64,000 nt of DNA from Cupriavidus necator N-1 (GTDB taxonomy: Bacteria > Pseudomonadota > Gammaproteobacteria > Burkholderiales > Burkholderiaceae), in contig NC_015723.1 in the NCBI RefSeq assembly GCF_000219215.1, forward strand, positions 1,240,001 to 1,304,000. The letters run 5' to 3'. The notes beneath the pieces were generated by a model. The model was not told where the DNA came from. It worked only from the letters and a program-made list of their open reading frames with translations, and made no database searches. Made by a program: the position numbers and the translations under genes. Positions within the stretch are counted from its first letter, which is position 1, and each line of letters starts with the position of its first letter. This document shows, piece after piece, positions 26,909-34,254 of this stretch.

Positions 26909-27802
26909 ATGGAAACGCTGACCCCCGCCTCCGAAGCCACCCTCGACTTCCCCGGGCTGCTGCGCTACTGGCGCGGCAAGCGCGGTTACAGCCAGCTGGC
27001 GTTGTCCCTGGCGGCCGGGGTGTCGCAGCGCCACATCTCCTTCCTGGAATCCGGCCGCGCCCGCCCCAGCCGTGAGATGGTGCTGGCGCTGGCCGAGCGC
27101 CTGGGCGTGCCGCTGCGCCAGCGCAACCGGCTGCTGCTGGCCGGCGGCTTTGCCCCGGCATACAGCGAACACGCGCTGGCTTCGCCGCCGCTGCAGATGG
27201 TGCAGCAGGCGATCGCGCTGATCCTGGCCAAGCAGGAGCCGTACCCGGCCGTGGTGCTGGACCGCTTCTGGAACCTGGTGGATGCCAACCTGGCTTACCG
27301 GCGCATGCTCGATACCCTGCTGGGGGAGCGCGCGCCTGCATCGCTCACGGAAGGCAGCCACCGGATCAACCTGATGCTGACCGTGTTTGATCCAGAGGGC
27401 CTGTGGCCGGTGATCGAGAACGCGCACCAGGTCGGGCGCTACCTGCTGCGGCGCGTGTGGCAGGAGCTGCAGGTGCAGGCCCACGACCAGACCGCGCGCG
27501 AGATCTTCGGGCGCATCGCTGCCTGGCACCCTGACATGGTGGGGCCGGGCGGCGTGCTGCTGCGCGAGGACGACGGCACCGATGGCCCGCCGGCGCCATT
27601 GCTGCCGGTGGTGCTGCATGCGGGTGCGTTCCGCGCGTCGCTGTTCTCGACGCTGACCACGCTCGGCATTCCACAGGACATCACGCTGCAGGAGCTGCGC
27701 ATCGAATGCTTCTTCCCGGCCGACGATGCCACCCGCACCTTGTTTGAAACGCAGGGCGCGCCGCAGCGGCCGGCGCTCAGAAGTGGTAGCGCAGGTAAAT
27801 GA
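26909..27802 (+). CDS. XRE-family regulator with MmyB-like ligand domain
   Basis: About 297 residues from ATG 26909. The HTH_XRE domain (about 15-75) reads LLRYWRGKRGYSQLALSLAAGVSQRHISFLESGRARPSR. The C-terminal MmyB-like domain (about 95-270) carries the typical PYPAVVLDRFWNLVDANLAYRRML pattern and may bind a fatty acid or similar ligand. An alternative ATG at 26873 overlaps the LysR stop (TAATG) and would add 12 residues; no good ribosome site supports either. Its 3' end overlaps the pagL 3' end by 26 bp in convergent arrangement. Such regulators often control a divergent dehydrogenase; none is divergent here, so the target is unclear. Confidence 0.87.
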   Translation: METLTPASEATLDFPGLLRYWRGKRGYSQLALSLAAGVSQRHISFLESGRARPSREMVLALAERLGVPLRQRNRLLLAGGFAPAYSEHALASPPLQMVQQAIALILAKQEPYPAVVLDRFWNLVDANLAYRRMLDTLLGERAPASLTEGSHRINLMLTVFDPEGLWPVIENAHQVGRYLLRRVWQELQVQAHDQTAREIFGRIAAWHPDMVGPGGVLLREDDGTDGPPAPLLPVVLHAGAFRASLFSTLTTLGIPQDITLQELRIECFFPADDATRTLFETQGAPQRPALRSGSAGK

Positions 27803-28406
27803 CGTGGAAGGTGGTGCCAGGATTGGGCTGCTTGATGCCGGCATTGGACAGGTGCTGGAAGCGGTAGCCCGCGGTAAAGCGCCGGTCCTTGCCGACTGTC
27901 ACGCCGATCCCGGCGTAGTCCGAGAACTGGAAGGCGGTGGCAATGTTGTGCTCGGCCGAAGTGTGCGTGCTGGTCAGCAGGCGCGGCCCGACCGACAGCT
28001 CAAGGAAGGGCACCCAGGTGTGGCGCCACCATGCGATTCGCACCACCGGCGAGGCACCGAACTCCCATAGGTCGTTGGGTTGGTTGTCGCTGCTGCTGCG
28101 CCAGCGCGCAACGTTGACTTCCCATTGCAGGTCGACCTGCCAGCCTTGCGGATTGCCCCACGCAAAGCCCGAATCCCACAACATGGCGACCTCCGCCTTC
28201 TGCACGTCGTGGCTATCGTCGAAGCCGTAGCCAAGCTGCACGGCAGGCGCGGCGCGCGCCGTCGCTGCCAGGCACAAGGGCAGGGCAAGCAGGCCCGCGG
28301 CGACGGTGCGGCGCACCCGCTGTTGCCACGCACGCCGGCAGGGCGCATGGAAGGAGGAACAACTCACACGGCGGTCTTGTCTGGCTTCTTGTTCGTGTCG
28401 GCGCAT
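27777..28406 (-). CDS. pagL: Lipid A 3-O-deacylase (PagL-type outer-membrane enzyme)
   Basis: Outer-membrane beta-barrel that removes the 3-position acyl chain of lipid A. From ATG 28406 the protein has about 209 residues with a signal peptide ending LPLCLAATARAAPA. Alternating beta strands (LGYGFD, EVAMLWDSGF, WQVDLQWEVNVARW) follow. The catalytic motif FQHLSNAGIKQPNPG near residue 190 holds the His-x-Ser pair and downstream residues of the PagL site, and it ends in a terminal YLRYHF with C-terminal Phe typical of outer-membrane proteins. The start is uncertain because no clear ribosome site is visible; longer and shorter versions are possible. Sensor or regulator control is not evident. Confidence 0.85.
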   Translation of the reverse strand: MRRHEQEARQDRRVSCSSFHAPCRRAWQQRVRRTVAAGLLALPLCLAATARAAPAVQLGYGFDDSHDVQKAEVAMLWDSGFAWGNPQGWQVDLQWEVNVARWRSSSDNQPNDLWEFGASPVVRIAWWRHTWVPFLELSVGPRLLTSTHTSAEHNIATAFQFSDYAGIGVTVGKDRRFTAGYRFQHLSNAGIKQPNPGTTFHVIYLRYHF

Positions 28407-28640
28407 GGGAAGCACGGATGAAGAGGTGCTGCGTTGTTGTCCGGCAAGGCATGAGGCGGCCGCCACTGCGGGAACCGCTTGCACATGCGCTGCCTCCCCC
28501 CTTATTTGTAGTACACGGGAAGGCACCTTGCGATGGTCGGACATGGCCTAACGTGGGTGAGCGCCCGCGAGAGGAAAAAAACAACAATCGTGCTAACATC
28601 CGCGGGCCGGTGCCGGCTACATGGCCGCACCGGTTCGTTA
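28407..28640. other. Divergent spacer between pagL and the ribB riboswitch
   Basis: No gene seen. It should contain the ribB promoter; a TAACAT box near 28595 could be its -10, but no convincing -35 accompanies it. Confidence 0.4.
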
Positions 28641-28793
28641 CGTCTTCAGGGCGGGGTGAAAGTCCCCACCGGCGGTATGCCGCGGCGCGCAGTGCGTGTC
28701 CGGCGAGCCCGCGAGCGCTCGCATTCCCGTGCGAGGTCAGCAGACCTGGTGAGAGGCCAGGGCCGACGGTCATAGTCCGGATGAAAGAAGATG
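28641..28793 (+). ncRNA. FMN riboswitch (RFN element) of ribB
   Basis: Conserved RFN landmarks appear in order: CTTCAGGGCGGGGTGAAAGT at the start, CCCCACCGGCGGTA, the variable GC-rich arm, GCGAGGTCAGCAGACCTGGTG, and the closing CATAGTCCGGATGAAAGAAG. The aptamer senses FMN and shuts down riboflavin genes. About 175 nt separate it from the ribB start. That stretch has GC-rich inverted repeats (around 28850-28880) that could act as terminator/antiterminator or sequester the ribosome site; I see no long U run, so translational or Rho control is possible. Confidence 0.95.
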
Positions 28794-28967
28794 GACGGAG
28801 CTTGCCCGCGCGGCCTGGCGCCTTGCCCGGCCTTGCGGTTCGCTGTTGCCTTGCGCCGCGCGCAGGGCGCGGCCGCTCGTGCTTGCGCTTCAGGCGCGGC
28901 GTGCGGCGCTGCAACTCCGTTGATCCTTCCCCTGGAACGCCCATTGATGCTGAACAAGGAGCGTTTC

Positions 28968-29651
28968 ATGTCTAGCCTTTCCACCGAAGCTGTTGTACCC
29001 GAAGTGTCCGCGGATCTTGCCGCCGATGCCGACCCCCGTTCCCTGGCCGCGCGCATCGCGCAGGCGCTGGAGGCCATGCGCGAAGGCCGCCCGGTCGTGC
29101 TGCTCGACGATGACGACCGCGAGAACGAGGCCGACCTGATCCTGGCCGCGGAGCGCCTGACCAACGCCAACATGGCGATGATGATCCGCGAATGCAGCGG
29201 CATCGTCTGCCTGTGCCTGACTGAAGACAAGGTGCGCAGCCTCGGCCTGCGGCCGATGGTCGAGCACAACCGCAGCCAGTACGGCACCGCCTTCACGGTA
29301 TCGATCGAGGCCCGCGAAGGCGTCAGCACGGGTGTCAGCGCCGCCGATCGCATCACCACCATCCGCGCCGCCATTGCCGGGGACGCGGGCACCGATGCGG
29401 TGGTCAGCCCGGGCCATGTGTTTCCGCTGGTGGCGCGCGACGGCGGCGTGCTGGTGCGCCGCGGCCATACCGAGGGCTCGGTCGACCTGGCCCGCATGGC
29501 AGGCCTGTCGCCGGCCGCGGTGCTGTGCGAGCTGATGAACCCGGATGGCACCATGGCACGCCGGCCGGAGGCGCTGGCCTTTGCCGAGATGTACCAGTTG
29601 CCGGTGCTGACCATCGAGGACCTGGTGGCCTGGCGGCGCCTGCGCGACTAA
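28968..29651 (+). CDS. ribB: 3,4-dihydroxy-2-butanone-4-phosphate synthase
   Basis: Converts ribulose-5-phosphate to 3,4-dihydroxy-2-butanone-4-phosphate plus formate for riboflavin synthesis. From ATG 28968 (AAGGAG 8 bases upstream) it has 227 residues, the length of the stand-alone enzyme without a GTP cyclohydrolase II fusion. Motifs are [20 protein letters not shown] near 42-60 (acidic metal and substrate loop), [15 protein letters not shown] near 125, and [27 protein letters not shown] near 145-172 with the catalytic His and Glu. An FMN riboswitch controls it, so it is probably the FMN-repressed bypass or supply copy rather than part of a full rib operon. Confidence 0.96.
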   Translation: MSSLSTEAVVPEVSADLAADADPRSLAARIAQALEAMREGRPVVLLDDDDRENEADLILAAERLTNANMAMMIRECSGIVCLCLTEDKVRSLGLRPMVEHNRSQYGTAFTVSIEAREGVSTGVSAADRITTIRAAIAGDAGTDAVVSPGHVFPLVARDGGVLVRRGHTEGSVDLARMAGLSPAAVLCELMNPDGTMARRPEALAFAEMYQLPVLTIEDLVAWRRLRD

Positions 29652-29756
29652 AAAAGTCGTCGCCTGCACGCATTTCCGGCATGCAAGCGCGCCGGGATGT
29701 GTGCTTCCTGTGCGACAATGCGGATCGCTTTTTCCCGTCTATATGAGGGCAATTCC

Positions 29757-30344
29757 ATGATGTTCCGCATTTTTAGGCACGCAGCCACGTTTGCTGGCTG
29801 CCTGCTTGGACTGGCCGCACCGCTGGCGCATGCCGAAGGCAGCGCCGTGCCGGCACCGTCCCCCGTTCCCTCCAGCACCACCCGCCCGGCTGCCGCCGCT
29901 GGCCTGTATGAGTGCCAGGTCACCGGCACCGGCACGGTATTCCGGTCCACGCCCAGGGAAGGCTGCCGGCTGGTCGCGGCACCCGATCCCGCCGCCCCCG
30001 ATCCGCAGCGATGGCTTCCCCTGATGGGTGCCAATGGCGTGGTTTCCTATTTCGACCAGTCCGCGGTGCGCCGCCAGGGCACCGAAGTCGGCGTGGTGGT
30101 GATGCGCAACTCACCGTCGGGCGTGATCCGCACCGCCAGCGGCGAGCCGATCCGCTCGTCGCTCAAGCGCATGGTGCTGAACTGCGCCACGTCCATGTTC
30201 GCCGTGGTCGAGCAGACGCTCTACAGCAAGCGCTTTGCGCGCGGCGACTCGCTCTATACGATCCGCGCGCCGCAGTACGGCACCTTCCAGGTCGCTGGCC
30301 CCGGCACGATTGCCGCAGAGTTGCTGCGCAAGCTGTGCAGGTAA
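29757..30344 (+). CDS. Exported protein of unknown function
   Basis: A 195-residue protein from ATG 29757 (GAGGG 7 bases upstream). A signal peptide MMFRIFRHAATFAGCLLGLA...AHAEG is followed by a Pro/Ala/Thr-rich linker (about 28-47). The mature domain has GLYECQVTGTGTVFRSTPREGCRLV near 49-73, two cysteines that could pair, and a beta-rich remainder with a second cysteine pair (Cys near 143 and 194). Short secreted domains of this type with DUF4124-like or adhesin-E-like features are common in Burkholderiales, but I cannot assign a function. It stands alone 106 bp after ribB. Confidence 0.7.
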   Translation: MMFRIFRHAATFAGCLLGLAAPLAHAEGSAVPAPSPVPSSTTRPAAAAGLYECQVTGTGTVFRSTPREGCRLVAAPDPAAPDPQRWLPLMGANGVVSYFDQSAVRRQGTEVGVVVMRNSPSGVIRTASGEPIRSSLKRMVLNCATSMFAVVEQTLYSKRFARGDSLYTIRAPQYGTFQVAGPGTIAAELLRKLCR

Positions 30345-30519
30345 GCCTGGCGGCGGCCGGCGATCCAAGGCTCCCTATCCATCTCCCTATCAGGGTTTGT
30401 CCCGGTCAACGGCGCGCGAACCTTCCTCGTTGATGCTGGTGACAGGCCGCGAGCCAGAAGCGCCAGTCATGGCAGGCATCCCTGCCATACCTATCTGCAG
30501 GGCAAATGAGGAGACGGAA

Positions 30520-30753
30520 ATGAAGAAATGGATCGTCATGCTGTCGATGGCAATGTTTGGTGCGGGCGCAATGGCGCAGACGCCTGCGACTCCGGCGACG
30601 CCTGCCACCCCGGCCACGCCGGCGGCAGCGTCGACTGACAAGGCCGCGCCGGCCAAGGCAGACAGCGGCAAGGCCAAGGCCAAGAAGACCAGCACCAAGA
30701 AGAAGAGCCACGCGCCTGCGGCCAAGGATCCGACGAAGAACAAAGGCGCCTGA
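30520..30753 (+). CDS. Small exported Ala/Pro/Lys-rich protein
   Basis: 77 residues with GAGGAGACGGAA before the ATG. A signal peptide MKKWIVMLSMAMFGAGAMAQ is followed by a TPATPATPATPATPA repeat (four or five copies of TPA) and a strongly basic tail rich in KAK/KKK. The mature peptide is disordered and cationic, which suggests binding to acidic cell-surface polymers or nucleic acid in the periplasm; this is only inference from composition. No homologous family name comes to mind. An orphan terminator lies about 200 bp downstream. Confidence 0.65.
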   Translation: MKKWIVMLSMAMFGAGAMAQTPATPATPATPATPAAASTDKAAPAKADSGKAKAKKTSTKKKSHAPAAKDPTKNKGA

Positions 30754-31110
30754 GCGCGCTGACGATGGCGGCGGGCGCACGGCTCCCCGGCAAGCGGGGA
30801 TGCAGGCTGCGTCCGTGACTGCCATGCCGCCACGCAAATAATGGCCGGCCGTGCCTGCATGGCGCGGACCCGCCGCGCGCAGGACAGCCCTGCGGCACGC
30901 GTTGCGTGTCTTCCGGGGGGATAAAGCCGGGCATGTCGGGCGGATCGCAACAGGAGGCTTCGGCCTCCTCTTTTTTGTCCGCTGCCGCAAGCGGCCGCCG
31001 CCGCGCCGGCTTTGCGCCTGCGCCGCCGCACGCTATGCTTGCGGGCATCGTGCCGGGCAGGGCGTGGAGCCCTCGCGCCGGCACAGGCCAACTCGGACGG
31101 GAGCGGTCTT
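30754..31110. other. Intergenic region (357 bp) with an internal terminator
   Basis: No protein gene recognised. It contains a strong intrinsic terminator at 30952-30976. The first 200 bp could be a long 3' UTR of the small exported protein or a small RNA. The remaining 130 bp should hold the promoter of the MscS-type gene. I found no tRNA or known RNA fold. Confidence 0.5.
30952..30976 (+). terminator. Intrinsic terminator
   Basis: Arms AGGAGGC / GCCTCCT with loop TTCG followed by C and six T. It lies 199 bp after the small cationic exported protein and 135 bp before the MscS-like start. Confidence 0.85.
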
Positions 31111-32853
31111 ATGGCAGCGCTAGCGGTGTGGCGGCGGTGGCGGCGATTGACGGCATTCTGGATGGCGGGACTAGGCTGGATGATAGGCGCGCTGTGGATG
31201 CAAGCCAGCCTGGCCGCGCCGGTGTCCGAGGTCGCGGCCGTGCAGGCTCCGATTGCCGTGCGCAGCGGGGCCGCGGTCGAGCTGCGCCTGATGGACCGGC
31301 CCATCGCCACCATGCGCGCCGAGATTGCGGGTGCCACCCCGGCCATGCGCGTCTCGCGCGCGCAACTGGTGTTCAACGACCTGACGGAAAGCGAGCTGGC
31401 ACTGCCCCTCGGACAGGTCAGCGGCACGGTCGGCGACGTGCCGATGGTCGCCTATCGGCTGGGGGACCGGCTCTTGTTCGCGCTGACCTCGCAAGACCTC
31501 TCGCCGGAGGACCACCTTACGCTTGAAGCTGCCGCAACGCGCACCGCGGCGGGTCTGCGCCAGGCCATTGCCGCACGGCGCGCGCACCTGCACTGGCCAA
31601 ACCTGCTGCGCGGTGCCGCGCTGAGCCTGCTCGGCCTGGCCGTGCTGGCCGCGCTGACATGGGGTGTGGCGCGAGCCGGCGTGGCCCTGCGCGCCCGCCT
31701 GCAGGTGGCACTGGAGCGGCACCTGGCGCAGCGCGTCGGCGGCCAGTTCGACTGGACCGGCGCGCTCTACCAGCTGGTTGCCCGCATCGTGCAGATCCTG
31801 GCGATCGGGCTGGTGCTGGTGCTGGCCTTTGCCTGGCTGGAGTTTGCGCTCGAGCAGTTTCCGCTGACCCAGCCCATGGGCGACCGCATGGGCGCGTTTA
31901 TCGTCGGCTTGCTGTCGCAGATCGCGCTGTCGATGGTGTCGTCGGTGCCGGGCCTGGTCACGGTGGCGGTGATCCTGCTGATTACCCGCGCGGTGCAGCG
32001 GCTGGTGTCGAATATGTTCAAGGCGGTGCAGAAAGGCCAGATCACGGTGCCCGGCATGCATCCGGAAACCGCGGGCGCCACGCGGCGGCTGGCGGCGGTG
32101 GTGATCTGGGCGCTGGGCTTCACCTTTGCCTACCCTTATATCCCGGGCTCGGAGAGTGATGTCTTCAAGGGGCTGTCGGTGCTGCTCGGCTTCATGGTCA
32201 CGCTGGGATCGGCCAATGTGGTCAACCAGCTGATGAGCGGCATGGTGGTGGTGTATTCGCGTGCGCTGCGGCGCGGCGACATGGTCTGCATCGGCGATAC
32301 GGTGGGCACCGTTGCCTCGCTGGACGCGCTCTCGGTGAAGGTGATCAACCTGCGCAATGAAGAGGTCACGCTGCCCAACGCGGTGGTGGTCGGCAGTGCC
32401 ATCCATAACTACACCCGCCACGGCAGCGTGCGTGATCCCCGCGCGCAGGAAGGCTGGCACGCTGCGCTGATCTCGACCTCGGTCACGATCGGCTACGACA
32501 CGCCCTGGCGGCAGGTCCATGCGATGCTGCTGGCAGCCGCCGGCGAATCGGCGCATATTGTGCCGTCGCCCACGCCATTCGTGCTGCAGCGGGGGCTGTC
32601 CGACTTCTATGTCGAGTACGAACTGTTCTGCGCGCTGGACCATCCGCGCAATCGCTTCTACGCGCTGTCGGCGCTGCACGCGGCGATCCAGGACCAGTTC
32701 AACACCCACGGCGTGCAGATCATGTCGCCGCATTTCATGGCGCAGCCGGACAAGACCGTCTACGTGCCCGGGACCAGGTGGTACGAGGAACCAGGGTCGC
32801 CGCAGGTCGATCCGGCAGCGCGGCCGCATCGCGCGCCGTCGCGCGCGGCATGA
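31111..32853 (+). CDS. Large MscS-family mechanosensitive channel
   Basis: 580 residues from ATG 31111 (GGGAG 8 bases upstream). A signal or first transmembrane segment (FWMAGLGWMIGALWMQASLAAP) is followed by a periplasmic domain to about 175. Several transmembrane helices then lead to the MscS core: pore-lining FKGLSVLLGFMVTLGSANVVNQLMSG near 355-380, then the beta domain MVCIGDTVGTVASLDALSVKVINLRNEEVTLPNAVVVGS near 392-430, and a cytoplasmic cage to about 560. Larger than MscS, it is of the multi-TM type and probably releases solutes during osmotic downshift. It is not obviously in an operon. mdoGH, also part of osmoadaptation, lies 1.4 kb downstream. Confidence 0.88.
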   Translation: MAALAVWRRWRRLTAFWMAGLGWMIGALWMQASLAAPVSEVAAVQAPIAVRSGAAVELRLMDRPIATMRAEIAGATPAMRVSRAQLVFNDLTESELALPLGQVSGTVGDVPMVAYRLGDRLLFALTSQDLSPEDHLTLEAAATRTAAGLRQAIAARRAHLHWPNLLRGAALSLLGLAVLAALTWGVARAGVALRARLQVALERHLAQRVGGQFDWTGALYQLVARIVQILAIGLVLVLAFAWLEFALEQFPLTQPMGDRMGAFIVGLLSQIALSMVSSVPGLVTVAVILLITRAVQRLVSNMFKAVQKGQITVPGMHPETAGATRRLAAVVIWALGFTFAYPYIPGSESDVFKGLSVLLGFMVTLGSANVVNQLMSGMVVVYSRALRRGDMVCIGDTVGTVASLDALSVKVINLRNEEVTLPNAVVVGSAIHNYTRHGSVRDPRAQEGWHAALISTSVTIGYDTPWRQVHAMLLAAAGESAHIVPSPTPFVLQRGLSDFYVEYELFCALDHPRNRFYALSALHAAIQDQFNTHGVQIMSPHFMAQPDKTVYVPGTRWYEEPGSPQVDPAARPHRAPSRAA

Positions 32854-32882
32854 ACGCCGGCTGCGCGAGCGATCAGCGCCGC

Positions 32883-33314
32883 TTAGTCAGCCACCTGGCG
32901 CGACTTCCATTGTCCGTTGGACTGCTTGCAGAACCACCCGCTCCAATGCTCTTCAGCGCTGCCGCGCTTGAGATCGGACTTCAGGCGCCGGCAGGGCTGG
33001 CCCTTGTCGGTCTTGCTTTCGATCGGCGTGATGGTGCCGTCGATCTGCTGGCGCCGCCCCGCCGCGGGGAACGTCCATTCAACAGTCTTGCCGTCGGCCG
33101 TATCGTTCAGTGCCGTGCGCACTGACTTGGCCAGCGACGCGCCTTCCTTGTCGTTGAGCGTGCCGATGATGGTGCCGCTCAGGTAATTGTCGAAGTACGC
33201 CTGCGCCGGTGCCGCCGCGGCAAACAGCAGGGCGGCACCAAGCGCGCCAGTGACGGCGGCGCGCAGGGCAGGGCGGACAGGGCTGGCGGTAGGGTCGGAT
33301 GGCCGAGGCAGCAT
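32883..33314 (-). CDS. Exported protein, surface-antigen-like
   Basis: 143 residues from ATG 33314, which has AAGGA 6-7 bases upstream. The signal peptide runs to about residue 39 (ALLFAAAAPAQAYF). The mature part has a glycine-containing segment DNYLSGTIIGTLNDKEGASLAKSVRTALNDTADGKTVEWTFP, like the RT0821/17-kDa surface antigen family, and a C-terminal SAEEHWSGWFCKQSNGQWKSRQ. Two cysteines near 107 and 131 may form a disulphide. The gene is convergent with the MscS gene, 29 bp apart. Function unknown; the periplasm is likely. Confidence 0.72.
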   Translation of the reverse strand: MLPRPSDPTASPVRPALRAAVTGALGAALLFAAAAPAQAYFDNYLSGTIIGTLNDKEGASLAKSVRTALNDTADGKTVEWTFPAAGRRQQIDGTITPIESKTDKGQPCRRLKSDLKRGSAEEHWSGWFCKQSNGQWKSRQVAD

Positions 33315-33515
33315 GACGATTCCTTGTGGCTTCGTGGTGGCATTTGGGTGGCATTGTAAGCGCAATGCAGCGCCGCAGCAGCGCGCGGTGCGGTTGACAC
33401 GTGCCAGCCGCTGACCTAGCGTTGATTGTTGCCCCCGCGCTTCGCGTTGGCCGGCAGCGGAGCCTGCTGTGCGCTTTGCACGGCAAGCGCCTTTCCCCCC
33501 GCGAGAGGAGATCCC

Positions 33516-33887
33516 ATGAAGCTGCGCTATCTGACCATCGGCCTGGCACTTGCCTGCGCATTCGGCACGCTGCACGCCCAGACCACAAGCAAGGCCGACA
33601 AGTTCAATCCCTACACCGACGGCGCCAAGCAAGACCAGTTCAGTCCCTACTCCGATGGTGCCAAGCAGGACAAATTCAGCCCGTACTCGGATGGCGCAAA
33701 AAGCGACAACGTGACCTCGTTGAACCCGGGTGCCCGCCCTGACCAGATGGAGCCGATCCAGGGCGGCGCGCAGAAGTCCTTCGACTCATACAGCCAGGGT
33801 GGCATGAAGAGCGGGAAGTTCGATCCGTATTCCGAAGGCGCCAAGAGCGGCAAGTTCGATCCGTACAGCGAAGGGGCTAAAAAGTAA
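33516..33887 (+). CDS. Exported tandem-repeat protein
   Basis: 123 residues with AGAGGAG before the ATG. The signal peptide MKLRYLTIGLALACAFGTLHAQ is followed almost wholly by 11-14-residue repeats built on KFxPYSDGAK: three in a row (PYTDGAKQDQF, PYSDGAKQDKF, PYSDGAKSDN), a divergent middle, then two more (KFDPYSEGAKSG, KFDPYSEGAKK). Each unit holds Asp/Glu, Tyr, Gly and Lys. I do not know a named function; similar repeats occur in Burkholderiales exported proteins as I recall. Possible roles are cell-wall association or metal/cation binding by acidic residues, but these are guesses. Confidence 0.78.
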   Translation: MKLRYLTIGLALACAFGTLHAQTTSKADKFNPYTDGAKQDQFSPYSDGAKQDKFSPYSDGAKSDNVTSLNPGARPDQMEPIQGGAQKSFDSYSQGGMKSGKFDPYSEGAKSGKFDPYSEGAKK

Positions 33888-34254
33888 CACTGTATTAAAG
33901 GGGCCGGCTGCCGGCCGGCCCCGATCTCAACCAGATTCCCACAGCCGGCAGGCGTTGGCCTCGCCGGGGCTTGCGGCCGTGTGACCCCGGCGCCCGCAAA
34001 GCCTTGTCCGGAGCGGCTTTCGGGCAACCTGGCCAACATTTTGTTTCAAACCTTGCGTGATCGAAACGTGACTTCCGCGTCTCGAATTGTTATGGTTTAT
34101 TGCGCATCGCAACAAACCGGACACAGTGCCCCGCGGGCCGTCTGCCTCGTGTCCGGGTCTCGCCACTCGGCGCCGGGCCCGTCTCTTGCTGTGTCGTCCT
34201 TCGTTCCGACCGCCGATGCCGGTCACCCCGATTCAACCGCTCACCCTGGCATAC
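33888..34254. other. Intergenic region (367 bp) upstream of mdoG
   Basis: Holds the hairpin at 33900-33922 and, further on, AT-richer DNA around 34030-34100 (GAATTGTTATGGTTTATTGC) that probably contains the mdoG promoter. Reading frames across it are not convincing genes. The mdoG start may be as early as 34216. Confidence 0.45.
33900..33922 (+). terminator. GC-rich hairpin after the repeat protein
   Basis: Arms GGGGCCGGC / GCCGGCCCC, loop TGCCG, 12 bp after the stop. No T run follows, so termination may be weak or Rho-assisted. Confidence 0.5.

Noticed and set aside
31171..32829. 552-codon minus-strand frame opposite the large MscS gene
   Set aside because: His/Gln/Arg-rich shadow without domain motifs.
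33900..33922. Strong terminator after the repeat protein
   Set aside because: The stem is good but no T run follows, so it is listed only as a weak terminator.
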